64,000 nucleotides of DNA from JAEUPI01 sp046348365 (GTDB lineage Bacteria > Pseudomonadota > Gammaproteobacteria > Burkholderiales > Burkholderiaceae_C), in contig JAXMEL010000001.1 of the NCBI GenBank assembly GCA_046348365.1, positions 496,001 to 560,000 of the forward strand, read 5' to 3'. How positions within the stretch are numbered: the stretch's first letter is position 1; each line of letters starts with the position of its first letter. Both the position numbers and the translations under genes were made by a program. Below, in pieces: positions 50,678-59,345 of the stretch. A model generated the notes under the pieces. The model did not search any database. It saw only the letters and a program-made list of their open reading frames with translations, and was not told the DNA's origin.

Positions 50678-53431
50678 ATGTCATCACGCACAGTCGAATT
50701 GCCGCACCGGACCTTCGCTTGGCGCGCCGCAACCGCGGTCGCCGCGCTGCTGGCCGGCTGCGCCACCCCGCCGGCATCGCCGCCGGCCGCCACCACCGCT
50801 GCGGCTGCGCCGCCTGCCACCGGCGCTGCCGCATCGGCGCCGGCAGGCGCCGCCTCGGCCCCCGCGCGGCCGGGCACGCCGCCCGTGCCCGGCGCGCCGC
50901 CCGCGTTCGCCGACGTGACCAAGGACGCGAAGAGCGTGGCCGGCTTCCTCACCGTGTGGACCAAGGACGAGAAGACCTGGCTCGAGATTCCCGCCGAGCG
51001 GCTCGACGCGCCGATGTTCTTCGGCGTGTCGCTCGCCTCCGGCCTCGGCGAGCGAGCATTCCTGCCCGGGCTGATGGGCACCGACGGCGTGGTGGTGCTG
51101 CGCCGCATCGGCAACAGCGTGCAGCTCGTCGCGCGCAACCTGCGCGTGCGCGCCACCGAGGGCACGCCGCTGGCGCGCGCGCTCGCCGAGAGCTACTCCG
51201 ACAGCCTGCTCGCCGCCGCGCCGCTGGCCGCGGCGCCGCACCCGCAGCGCAAGTCGCTGCTGGTCGACGCCAGCGTGCTGTTCGGCGGCGACATCGCCGG
51301 CGCGCAGACGCAGCTCGAGGCCAGCTACCGCATGTCCTATGCGCTGGACCGCGGCAACAGCTTCATCGAGCGCACGCGCACCGGCGAGGCCGGCACCTCG
51401 GTGGTCGTGCGGTCGCACTTCGCGGTGCCGCGCCTGCCGTCGCCGCCGGTGGTCGTGCCCGGCGGCCCGCCGCCCAACCCGGCCATGCTGCCGAATCCGC
51501 CGCGCGTGGTGCCCGACCCGCGCAGCCTGTTCCTCGCCCACAGCTACACGCTCGCGCCGCTGCCGGCCACGCCGATGAAGCCGCGGCGCGCCGACCAGCG
51601 CGTGGGCTACTTCACCAAGCCGTATTTCGACTTCACCGAACCCGAGGCGCCGATCGACCGCCGCACGCATCTCATCGACCGCTGGCGGCTGGAGAAGAAG
51701 GATCCCGCCGCCGCGGTGTCTGAGCCGCGCGAGCCGATCCGCGTGGTGATGGACCGCAACATCCCCGAGCGCTGGCGCGCCACCGTGCGCGAGGGCATCC
51801 TCGAATGGAACAAGGCCTTCGAGCGCGCGGGCTTCCGCAACGCGCTGGTGGTGGAGCAGCAGGCCGCCGATGCCGACTGGGCCTCCACCGAAGGCACGCG
51901 CCTGCTGGCCGTGCGCTGGTTCGCGATGGAAGGCCCGGGCGCCACCGCGGTGGGGCCGTCGCAGGCCGACCCGCGCACCGGCGAGATCCTGCGCGCGGCG
52001 GCGATCATCCCCGACAACTGGGTGCGCTTCGACCGCGCGGTGGTCGACGACACGCAGCCGCCAGGAACGCAGGCGACGAGCGCCGCGGCCGGCGCGCGCG
52101 CCGACGCCGCTCTGTGCAGCCTGGCCACCGACGCGCTGGAGCAGACGCGCTTCGGCCTCGCGCTGATGATCGAGCGCGGCGATCTCCAACCCGGAAGCGC
52201 CGAGGCCATGAACTACGTGGCCGGCGGCCTCAAGGCCGTGGTGGCGCACGAGGTGGGGCATGCGCTCGGGCTGCGCCACAACTTCAAGGCCTCCACCGGC
52301 GTGCAGATCGCGCAGCTGCGCGACCCCGCCTTCACCGCCGCCCACGGCATCTCGAATTCGGTGATGGACTACAACCCGCCGAACATGCCGCTGCGCGGCG
52401 AGGCGGTGACCGACTACCACATGCCCGGCCTCGGCGCGTACGACTACTGGGCCATCGACTACGGCTACCGCGAGTTCGCGCCGGCCGACGATAAGGCCGG
52501 CCTGGAGCGCATCGCCGGGCAGAGCGACCGCGACGGCGCGCTCGCCTACGGCACCGACGAGGACGCGATGATCGGCGACCCGACGATCAACCTGTTCGAC
52601 CTCGGCGACGATCCGCTGGCCTACGCGCAGCGCGGCATCCGGCTGGCGCGCGAGCTGTGGTCGCGCACGCAAGCGCGCAAGCTGGCCGACGACGACGACT
52701 ACACGCTGTACCGGCGCAACCTGGCGCGCGGCTTCAGCCGCATGGGCCAGGCGACCGCGCTGCTCGCGCGCTGGGTCGGCGGCGTCTACTCGAGCCGCGC
52801 GCTGGCCGGCAGCGGCAAGGCGCTGCTCGAGCCGGTGCCGGCCGAGCGGCAGCGGCGCGCGCTCGACGTGCTGCTCGAGGAGGTGTTCGCCAGCGACAGC
52901 TTCCGCTTCGAGCCGGCCTACATGAGCCGGCTCGGCGTCGACCAGTTCGACCGCCTGTTCGGCACGCAAGGCGTGAGCACCGATTTCAGCCTCGCCGGTG
53001 CGGTAGCCAACATCCAGCGGCCGGCGCTCGACGCGCTGATCTCCGACGGCCTCGCCGCGCGGCTGGCCGACGCCGAATCGAAGGTTGCCGACAAGGCGCA
53101 GCTGCAGAGCTACGCCGACGTGCAGCAGCGGCTGAGCGACGCGGTGTGGTCGGAACTCAAACTCCGCGGTCGAGCCGACATCGACGGCCTGCGCCGCAAC
53201 CTGCAGCGCGAGCACCTGCGCCGCGTGGCCGGCGCGCTGCTGCGCCCGGCGCCGGCCGTGGCGGCCGACGTGCGCGCCGTGCACCGCCAGGTGGCGCTGA
53301 ATCTGCAGGCGCAGATCAAACGCGCGCTCGCGGCGCCGGGCTGGTCGGCGATGGCCCGCGCCCACCTCGACGACAGCCTGGCGGTGATCGGCGAGGCGCT
53401 GCGCGCGCCGCTGATCAGGCAGGGCGTGTGA
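50678..53431 (+). CDS. Large zinc-dependent metalloprotease lipoprotein (DUF5117/DUF4953 type)
   Basis: A 917-residue exported protease. The leader AVAALLAGCATPPASPP contains a lipobox (Cys near 28), and a Pro/Ala linker follows to residue about 75. Residues 90-290 are the N-terminal DUF5117-like domain (EIPAERLDAPMFFGVSLASG). The catalytic DUF4953-like domain holds the extended zinc motif AHEVGHALGLRHNF, with His524, Glu525, His528 and His534, followed by the Met-turn-like SVMDYNPPNMPL. This two-domain layout is common in Gram-negative secreted or envelope metalloproteases of unknown target. The 3' end overlaps the convergent hypC-like gene by 17 bp. Confidence 0.9.
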   Translation: MSSRTVELPHRTFAWRAATAVAALLAGCATPPASPPAATTAAAAPPATGAAASAPAGAASAPARPGTPPVPGAPPAFADVTKDAKSVAGFLTVWTKDEKTWLEIPAERLDAPMFFGVSLASGLGERAFLPGLMGTDGVVVLRRIGNSVQLVARNLRVRATEGTPLARALAESYSDSLLAAAPLAAAPHPQRKSLLVDASVLFGGDIAGAQTQLEASYRMSYALDRGNSFIERTRTGEAGTSVVVRSHFAVPRLPSPPVVVPGGPPPNPAMLPNPPRVVPDPRSLFLAHSYTLAPLPATPMKPRRADQRVGYFTKPYFDFTEPEAPIDRRTHLIDRWRLEKKDPAAAVSEPREPIRVVMDRNIPERWRATVREGILEWNKAFERAGFRNALVVEQQAADADWASTEGTRLLAVRWFAMEGPGATAVGPSQADPRTGEILRAAAIIPDNWVRFDRAVVDDTQPPGTQATSAAAGARADAALCSLATDALEQTRFGLALMIERGDLQPGSAEAMNYVAGGLKAVVAHEVGHALGLRHNFKASTGVQIAQLRDPAFTAAHGISNSVMDYNPPNMPLRGEAVTDYHMPGLGAYDYWAIDYGYREFAPADDKAGLERIAGQSDRDGALAYGTDEDAMIGDPTINLFDLGDDPLAYAQRGIRLARELWSRTQARKLADDDDYTLYRRNLARGFSRMGQATALLARWVGGVYSSRALAGSGKALLEPVPAERQRRALDVLLEEVFASDSFRFEPAYMSRLGVDQFDRLFGTQGVSTDFSLAGAVANIQRPALDALISDGLAARLADAESKVADKAQLQSYADVQQRLSDAVWSELKLRGRADIDGLRRNLQREHLRRVAGALLRPAPAVAADVRAVHRQVALNLQAQIKRALAAPGWSAMARAHLDDSLAVIGEALRAPLIRQGV

Positions 53432-53675
53432 GACCTGCCGGGTCGACCTCACCCTGCACGGCGAGGATCTCGTCGAGCAGCGCCCAGGTGGCCTGCGCCT
53501 CCTCGCTCGACATCGTGCGCAGCGCCGCGTCGGCGTGGACGGCGAGCACATCGCCGGGCCGCACCGTCTCGTGCTGCAGCACGAACAGATTGACTCGGCG
53601 CTCGCTGCCCCTGGCCTCGCAGTGCGCCCACAGGCCGTCGACCGCCAGCACACGCATCGGAATCGCCAGGCACAT
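53415..53675 (-). CDS. hypC: HypC/HupF-family hydrogenase maturation chaperone
   Basis: An 86-residue chaperone. It starts MCLAIPMRVLAVDGLWAHCE; the Cys at position 2 carries the Fe(CN)2CO intermediate between HypD and the hydrogenase large subunit. The conserved RRVNLFVLQHETVRPGDVLAVHADAALRTMS follows. I chose the ATG at 53675 because HypC needs Cys directly after Met; a start four codons upstream would not. It is divergent from the hydrogenase operon. The other hyp genes are not in the window. Confidence 0.9.
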   Translation of the reverse strand: MCLAIPMRVLAVDGLWAHCEARGSERRVNLFVLQHETVRPGDVLAVHADAALRTMSSEEAQATWALLDEILAVQGEVDPAGLTRPA

Positions 53676-53734
53676 GGTTCGTTGCATCTCCGCGTCGACG
53701 TGCGCAGCATAGGCCGCCGCCGCGCCGCGAGTTG

Positions 53735-53748
53735 GTGACGCATGTCAA
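53735..53748. promoter_or_regulatory. FNR/Anr box between hypC and the hydrogenase operon
   Basis: GTGAC-GCAT-GTCAA matches nine of ten arm positions of TTGAC-N4-GTCAA. It is centred at 53741.5. In both directions a -10-like hexamer falls at the spacing of a class II FNR promoter: TACCGT at 53771-53776 toward hyaD, and TATGCT on the reverse strand at 53706-53711 toward hypC. One site could therefore activate both transcripts under low oxygen. Confidence 0.65.
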
Positions 53749-53808
53749 TCCCGAGCGCCGGGCGGGTGACTACCGTGCGCGCATCGATGCCGATGGAGCC
53801 GGTGGCCG

Positions 53809-54324
53809 ATGGAGCCAGTGCGATCGCAGGGACAGCCGCAGGTGCTCGTGCTCGGCCTGGGCAACCGCCTGCTCGGTGACGACGCGGCGGGGCCGCTGGC
53901 CATCGACGCGCTGGCCGGCAGCGCCGACGCGCAGCGCGCGCGGCTGTGCGACGGCGGCACGCTCGGCCTGAGCCTGCTGCCCGAGATCGAGGACGCCGCC
54001 GCGCTGATCGCCGTCGATGCCGCGGCCTTCGGCGCTGCGCCGGGCACCGTGCGCGTGTTCCAGGGCGAGGCGATGGATGTGCAGCTCGGCGGCCGCAAGC
54101 GCAGCGCGCATGAGGTGGCGCTGTTCGACCTGATGGCCACCGCCGCGCTGTGCGGCCGCCTGCCGCAGCGCCGCGCGCTGGTGGCGGTGCAGCCGGCCAG
54201 CACCGCGCTCGGCCTCGCGCTGTCGAACGCGGTGGCGAGCGCGATGCCGCGCCTGTGCGAAGCCGTGCGCGAGCTGATCGCGCGCTGGACCGACAAGGAG
54301 ACCGAACGTGCCCGAATCGCCTGA
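53809..54324 (+). CDS. Hydrogenase maturation endopeptidase (HyaD/HupD/HoxM family)
   Basis: A 171-residue nickel-sensing protease that trims the C-terminus of the large subunit after metal insertion. The N-terminus VLVLGLGNRLLGDDAAGPLA is the family signature, with acidic metal ligand Asp near 25. AALIAVDAAAFGAAPGTVRV supplies the second acidic ligand and SAHEVALFDLMATA the His. It overlaps the small-subunit gene by 17 bases and is the first gene of the hydrogenase operon. No strong ribosome site precedes the ATG at 53809. Confidence 0.9.
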   Translation: MEPVRSQGQPQVLVLGLGNRLLGDDAAGPLAIDALAGSADAQRARLCDGGTLGLSLLPEIEDAAALIAVDAAAFGAAPGTVRVFQGEAMDVQLGGRKRSAHEVALFDLMATAALCGRLPQRRALVAVQPASTALGLALSNAVASAMPRLCEAVRELIARWTDKETERARIA

Positions 54325-55378
54325 ACTGGCGCAGATGCTGCGCGAGCGCGGCGTGTCGCGCCGCGCGCTGCTGCGCTACGCGAGCTGGATGACCGCGCTG
54401 CTCGCGCTGCCGCCGGCGATGGCGCCGGCGATGGCGCAGGGCCTGGCCAAGGCGCGGCGCCAGGCGGTGATCTGGCTGTCGTTCCAGGAGTGCACCGGCT
54501 GCACCGAATCATTGACGCGCACGTTCAGCCCTTCGCTCGAGGAGCTGATCTTCGACTTCATCTCGCTCGACTACCACCACACGCTGCAGGCCGCGTCGGG
54601 CGAGGCCGCCGAGCAGGCACGCCGGCAGTCGATGGCCGACAACGCCGGCAAGTACATCGTCGTCGTCGACGGCTCGGTGCCCACCGCCGACGGCGGCGTG
54701 TACTCGGTGATCGCCGGCCGCAGCAACGTCGACATGCTGGCCGAGACGGTGGCACAGGCAGCCGCAGTGGTGGCCGTGGGCACCTGCGCGGCGTTCGGCG
54801 GGCTGCCCGAGGCGCGGCCCAACCCCACCGGCGCGGTGCCGATCGCCAGCCTGGTGAAGGGCAAGCCGGTGGTCAACATCCCCGGTTGCCCGCCGATGCC
54901 GCAGGCCATGGCCGGCACGCTGGTGCATCTGCTGTCGTTCGGCAAGCTGCCCGAGCTCGACGAGCTGGGCCGCCCGCGCGCGTTCTTCGGCGAGAGCATC
55001 CACGACCGCTGCTACCGGCGGCCGTTCTACGAGAAGGGCCTGTTCGCGCACAGCTTCGACGACGAGGGAGCGCGGCAGGGCTGGTGCCTCTACGAGCTGG
55101 GCTGCAAGGGGCCGGTGACCTACAACGCCTGCGCGTCGCTGAAGTGGAACGGCGGCGTGTCGTTCCCGATCCAGTCTGGGCACGGCTGCATCGGCTGCTC
55201 GGAGCCGCGCTTCTGGGACCGCGGCGGCCTGTACAAGCCGCTGGCCGCCGGCACGGCCGACGTGCGCAAGGTGGTCCCGATCGCCGCCGTGGCCGGCGCC
55301 GCGCTGGGCGCCGGCTCGGCCTGGCTCGCGCGCCAGCGCCAGCGCGAACACGCCGCCACCGCGAACAAGGAGGCCTGA
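54308..55378 (+). CDS. hynS: [NiFe] hydrogenase small subunit, Isp-type (group 1e)
   Basis: A 356-residue iron-sulfur subunit. The Tat signal is SRRALLRYASWMTALLALPP. The proximal cluster site begins WLSFQECTGCTESLTR, then VAVGTCAAFGGLPEA and NIPGCPPMPQAM. The medial and distal clusters use HDRCYRRPFYEKG, CLYELGCKGPVTYNAC and GHGCIGCSEPRFWD. A C-terminal membrane helix (VVPIAAVAGAALGAGSAWLA) anchors it to the periplasmic face. The start is a GTG inside the protease gene. Electrons would pass to Isp1 and Isp2, encoded next. Confidence 0.93.
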   Translation: MPESPELAQMLRERGVSRRALLRYASWMTALLALPPAMAPAMAQGLAKARRQAVIWLSFQECTGCTESLTRTFSPSLEELIFDFISLDYHHTLQAASGEAAEQARRQSMADNAGKYIVVVDGSVPTADGGVYSVIAGRSNVDMLAETVAQAAAVVAVGTCAAFGGLPEARPNPTGAVPIASLVKGKPVVNIPGCPPMPQAMAGTLVHLLSFGKLPELDELGRPRAFFGESIHDRCYRRPFYEKGLFAHSFDDEGARQGWCLYELGCKGPVTYNACASLKWNGGVSFPIQSGHGCIGCSEPRFWDRGGLYKPLAAGTADVRKVVPIAAVAGAALGAGSAWLARQRQREHAATANKEA

Positions 55379-55381
55379 GCG

Positions 55382-56041
55382 ATGAACCTGCTCGATATCG
55401 CCCGCGGGCCGGCGCTGCAGCTGGCGATGGCCGTGTTCGTGCTCGGCGTGGTGTGGCGCCTGGCCGGCGTGCTGCTGCTGCCGCGCCTGCGCGACCTCTC
55501 GCCCGCGCGCGAGGGCGCGCCGCCGGCGCTGCTGGGCGCCGCGCGCACGGTGCTGCGCAAGATGTGGCCGCGGCCGGAGTTCGCGCAGGCCACGCGCTTC
55601 ATGACGCTCAACAGCTGGATCTTCCATGTCGGGCTGGCGGTGGTGGTGTTCGGCCTCGCGCCGCACATCCTGTTCATCCGCAACCTCGTCGGGCTGCACT
55701 GGAGCCCGTTGCCGAGCAACCTGGTGTATGCGGTGGGCGTGCTCACGCTCGGCTCGCTGCTCGCGGTGCTGGCGCGCCGCCTCACGCACCCGGTGATGCG
55801 GCTGCTGTCGCATGCGGGCGACTACATCAGCTGGGCGATGACGGCGCTGCCGGTGGCCACCGGGCTGCTCGCCACCTCGCACCTCGGCGCGCGCTACGAG
55901 ACGCTGCTGGCGATCCACGTGTTCTCGATCGCGGCCTTTCTCGTGTGGTTTCCGTTCGGCAAGCTGATGCACGCCTTCCTGTTCGTGTTCTCGCGCGGCG
56001 CCACCGGCATGCGCTTCTCGCACCGCGGGGTGCAGGTATGA
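55382..56041 (+). CDS. isp1: Isp1, cytochrome b-like hydrogenase membrane subunit
   Basis: A 219-residue membrane protein of the NarI/DsrM-like cytochrome b family. Helices start at LQLAMAVFVLGVVWRLAGVL, FHVGLAVVVFGLAPHILFI, LVYAVGVLTLGSLLAVLARR and LLAIHVFSIAAFLVWFPFGK. Histidines in FHVG, HPVMRLLSHAGD, IHVF and LMHAF are candidate haem b ligands. Its place between small subunit and HdrD-like gene defines the Isp-type operon. It would carry electrons between the periplasmic hydrogenase and the cytoplasmic Isp2 or quinone. The stop overlaps the isp2 start (ATGA). Confidence 0.88.
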   Translation: MNLLDIARGPALQLAMAVFVLGVVWRLAGVLLLPRLRDLSPAREGAPPALLGAARTVLRKMWPRPEFAQATRFMTLNSWIFHVGLAVVVFGLAPHILFIRNLVGLHWSPLPSNLVYAVGVLTLGSLLAVLARRLTHPVMRLLSHAGDYISWAMTALPVATGLLATSHLGARYETLLAIHVFSIAAFLVWFPFGKLMHAFLFVFSRGATGMRFSHRGVQV

Positions 56042-57342
56042 ACACCGCTGCCACGGTCAAGCCCGGCTTCGACGCGCAGGGCGAGGCGAGCGACGAGGCG
56101 CGCGTCGACGCGGCGATGCGCAGCTTCGTGCGCGAGTTCGGCGTCACCGCCGCGCTGCACATGGAAAGCTGCGTGCGCTGCGGCATCTGCGCCGAGGCCT
56201 GCCACTTCCACATCGCCACGCAGGACCCGAAGTACACGCCGGTGCACAAGCTCGAGCTGTTCCGCCGCGCCTACTTTCGCGAGGCCTCGCCGTTCGCGCC
56301 GCTGGTGCGCGCGCTCGGCCTGGTGCGCAAGCCGAGCGTCGCCGAGCTGCAGCAATGGCAGGAGCTGATCTACGACTCGTGCACGATGTGCGGCCGCTGC
56401 ACCCTCGCCTGCCCGATGGGCATCGACATCGCCGAGCTGGTGAAGGAAGCGCGCCACGGCATGTTCAAGGCCGGCCTGATCCCCGAGCGGCTGGCGCTGA
56501 TGGATCGCACCGCGCGCCAGTGGGGCAGCCCGGCCACGCCGGCCGAAGACCTGCCCGACATCCTGGCCGAGGTGTCGCAGCAGCACGGCGTGGCGATCCC
56601 GTGCGACCTGGAGCATGCCGACATCCTGGTGACGGCGGCGCCGGCCGAGCTGGGCGACCACACCAAGGCGCTGGCCGACGCGGCGAAGATCCTCAACCGC
56701 ATGGGCGTGACGTGGACCATGCACCAGAGCGGCTTCGACGCATCGAACATCGGTTTCAACAACGGCGACCTCGAACTGCAGGAGCGGCTGACGCGCGCGC
56801 TGGTCGACACCGCGGTCAAGATCGGCGCCAAGACCGTGCTGCTGCCCGAATGCGGCCATGCCTACGGCGCCGCGCGCTGGGAGGCGGCCAAGTGGTACGG
56901 CGCGGCGCTGCCGGTGCGCATCATCCACATGACCGAGTTCCTCGACGAGGCGCTCGCCGCGAGGAAGATCCGCGTCAGGCCGATCGCCGACAGCGCCACC
57001 TTCCACGACCCGTGCCAGATCGTGCGCCGCGGCGGCCTCGAGGCGGCGGCGCGGCGCGTGCTCGCGGCGCTGGGCCTGCAGCTGATCGAGCTGAAGGATG
57101 CCGGCGTGGCGGGCTTCTGCTGCGGCGGGGGCGGCGGCGTGGTCTCCAACGTGCGCGCGGCGCCGCTGCGCGCCAAGGTGTTCGAGATGAAGAAGGCGCA
57201 GGTCGAGGCCACCGGCGCGAACCGCTTCGTGACCAGCTGCGGCCAGTGCCGCATCACGCTCGAGCAGGGCGCGAAGGCCGCGCACTGGAACCGCAAGACC
57301 GAGAGCCTGCTCGAGCTGGTGGCCGACAACCTCGCCGACTGA
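56038..57342 (+). CDS. isp2: Isp2, HdrD-like iron-sulfur CCG-domain protein
   Basis: A 434-residue cytoplasmic protein. Two 4Fe-4S motifs are visible, CVRCGICAEACHF (near residue 45) and CTMCGRCTLACPMG (near 118). Two CCG domains follow: the first contains LPECGHAYGAARWEAAKWYG, the second FHDPCQIVRRGG and GFCCGGGGGVVSN with SCGQCRITLE. This is the heterodisulfide reductase HdrD/DsrK layout and matches Isp2 of group 1e hydrogenases. It may link hydrogen oxidation to a thiol-disulfide or sulfur acceptor, or accept electrons from Isp1. Confidence 0.9.
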   Translation: MNTAATVKPGFDAQGEASDEARVDAAMRSFVREFGVTAALHMESCVRCGICAEACHFHIATQDPKYTPVHKLELFRRAYFREASPFAPLVRALGLVRKPSVAELQQWQELIYDSCTMCGRCTLACPMGIDIAELVKEARHGMFKAGLIPERLALMDRTARQWGSPATPAEDLPDILAEVSQQHGVAIPCDLEHADILVTAAPAELGDHTKALADAAKILNRMGVTWTMHQSGFDASNIGFNNGDLELQERLTRALVDTAVKIGAKTVLLPECGHAYGAARWEAAKWYGAALPVRIIHMTEFLDEALAARKIRVRPIADSATFHDPCQIVRRGGLEAAARRVLAALGLQLIELKDAGVAGFCCGGGGGVVSNVRAAPLRAKVFEMKKAQVEATGANRFVTSCGQCRITLEQGAKAAHWNRKTESLLELVADNLAD

Positions 57343-57364
57343 AACGCCGCGGAGAAGCAAACTC

Positions 57365-59107
57365 ATGGACAAGCGCGTCGTCGTCGATCCGATCACCCGC
57401 ATCGAAGGGCATCTGCGCATCGAGGCCGCGACCGCGGCCGACGGCACGATCACCGGCGCGTGGAGCTCGGGCACCATGGTGCGCGGCATCGAGCTGATCT
57501 TGAAGGGCCGCGACCCGCGCGAAGCCTGGGCCTTCGCGCAGCGCATCTGCGGCGTGTGCACGCTGGTGCACGGCATGGCCTCGGTGCGTGCGGTGGAAGA
57601 CGCGCTGCACTGGCGCGTGCCGGCCAACGCGCAGCTGATCCGCAACCTGATGGTGGCCGCGCAGCACGTGCACGACCACGTGATGCACTTCTATCACCTG
57701 CACGCGCTCGACTGGGTCGACGTGGTCTCGGCGCTGAAGGCCGACCCGAAGAAGACCTCGGAGCTCGCGCAGGCCATCTCGGGCTGGCCGAAGTCGAGCC
57801 CCGGCTATTTCGCCGATACGCAGAAGCGCGTGAAGCAGTTCGTCGAGCAAGGGCAGCTCGGCATCTTCGCCGGCGGCTTCTGGGGTCACCCCGAATACAA
57901 GCTGCCGCCCGAGGCCAACCTGATGGCGGTGGCGCACTACCTGGAGGCGCTGGTGTGGCAGCGCGAGGTGGTGAAGCTGCACGCGATCTTCGGCGGCAAG
58001 AACCCGCACCCTAACTTCCTGGTCGGTGGGTCACCGAGCCCGATCAGCGCGGCGCCGGGCAGCGGCGGCGCGGCAGCCACCACGCTCAACGTGGTCACGC
58101 TGGGCGAGGTGCGGCAGATCATCCAGGCCATGCGCAGCTTCGTCGACCAGGTGTACGTGCCCGACACGCTGGCCATCGCCGGCTTCTACAAGGACTGGTT
58201 CGCGCGCGGCGAGGGGCTGGGCAACTTTCTCACCGTGGGTGATTTCCCGTCGGCGGGCGGCGGCGATCCATCGTCGTGGCTGATCCCGTCGGGGGTGATC
58301 CTCGGCCGCGACCTGAAGAACATCCAGCCGCTCGACCTGCGCGACCCGGCGCAGGTGCAGGAGTTCGTGGCCCACTCGTGGTACGAGTACAGCGGCGGCA
58401 AGGCGCAGGGCCTGCATCCGCACGCCGGCGAAACCAAGCTCGCCTACACCGGCCCGAAGCCGCCCTACGAGCAGCTCGACGTGGATGGCGGCTACTCGTG
58501 GCTCAAGTCGCCGCGCTGGCGCGGCAAGGCGGTGGAGGTGGGCCCGCTGGCGCGGCTGGCAATGCTCTACGCCAAGGGCCACGAGCCCACGCGCGCGCTG
58601 GCCGACCACGTGCTGAAGACGCTCGACCTGCCGCTGGCGGCGATCTTCTCCACGCTCGGGCGCACCGCAGCGCGCACGATCGAATCGAAGGTGTTCGCCG
58701 ACCAGATGACGGGCTGGCTCGACCAGCTGATGGCCAACATCAAGGCCGGCGACGCCGCCGTGCACAACAGCGCGCCGTGGGATCCGTCGACCTGGCCGCG
58801 CGAGGCCAAGGGCGTGGGCTTCATGGAGGCGCCACGCGGCGCGCTCGCCCACTACGTGGTGATCAAGGACGGCTTGATCGACAACTACCAGGCCGTGGTG
58901 CCCAGCACGTGGAACGCCGGCCCGCGCGACGCCGCCGGCCAGCCCGGCGCCTACGAGGCCGCGCTGATGGACCGCCACCGCCTGCACGACCCGAAACAGC
59001 CGCTCGAGATCCAGCGCACCGTGCACAGCTTCGACCCGTGCATCGCCTGCGCGGTGCACGTGGTGGACCCGCAGGGCGAGGAGCTGATGGCGCTGCGCGT
59101 GCGTTGA
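57365..59107 (+). CDS. hynL: [NiFe] hydrogenase large subunit, Isp-type (group 1e)
   Basis: A 580-residue catalytic subunit that oxidises or makes H2. The nickel ligands are in RICGVCTLVHG (Cys62, Cys65) and DPCIACAVH (Cys559, Cys562). After His565 there is a 15-residue tail (VVDPQGEELMALRVR), the part cut off by the HyaD-type protease. The N-terminus VVVDPITRIEGHLRIE is standard. GAGG-like bases lie upstream of the ATG. It closes the operon in the order protease, small subunit, isp1, isp2, large subunit. Confidence 0.95.
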   Translation: MDKRVVVDPITRIEGHLRIEAATAADGTITGAWSSGTMVRGIELILKGRDPREAWAFAQRICGVCTLVHGMASVRAVEDALHWRVPANAQLIRNLMVAAQHVHDHVMHFYHLHALDWVDVVSALKADPKKTSELAQAISGWPKSSPGYFADTQKRVKQFVEQGQLGIFAGGFWGHPEYKLPPEANLMAVAHYLEALVWQREVVKLHAIFGGKNPHPNFLVGGSPSPISAAPGSGGAAATTLNVVTLGEVRQIIQAMRSFVDQVYVPDTLAIAGFYKDWFARGEGLGNFLTVGDFPSAGGGDPSSWLIPSGVILGRDLKNIQPLDLRDPAQVQEFVAHSWYEYSGGKAQGLHPHAGETKLAYTGPKPPYEQLDVDGGYSWLKSPRWRGKAVEVGPLARLAMLYAKGHEPTRALADHVLKTLDLPLAAIFSTLGRTAARTIESKVFADQMTGWLDQLMANIKAGDAAVHNSAPWDPSTWPREAKGVGFMEAPRGALAHYVVIKDGLIDNYQAVVPSTWNAGPRDAAGQPGAYEAALMDRHRLHDPKQPLEIQRTVHSFDPCIACAVHVVDPQGEELMALRVR

Positions 59108-59275
59108 AGCAGGGTTCGGGCCCGCCGACGTTGTGCAACGCGGCGGAGATGTTCGGCGTATGCAGCCCGGGCCTCCGGAGGCCACGGGCGACGGTGTCGA
59201 CCAACTTTACAGGTTCGGCCAACTCGCGCCCCGACGCCGGGCCCAAGACCTTGATCTGAAAGAGATATTCAGCGC

Positions 59276-59290
59276 TGGCACGCCAAATGC
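59276..59290 (+). promoter_or_regulatory. Sigma-54 (RpoN) promoter of the PEP-CTERM gene
   Basis: TGGCACGCCAAATGC has the -24 GG (59277-59278) and -12 GC (59289-59290) with the required ten-base spacing, and TGGCACG is the full -24 consensus. Transcription would begin near 59302, about 44 bp before the ATG. PEP-CTERM genes in exosortase-carrying bacteria are known to be under the PrsK/PrsR-RpoN system, which fits. Confidence 0.7.
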
Positions 59291-59345
59291 TTGACGCGTG
59301 GCATCACGCTTTCGGTGATGGGCAGTATCAGTCAAGGAGAAGCCG

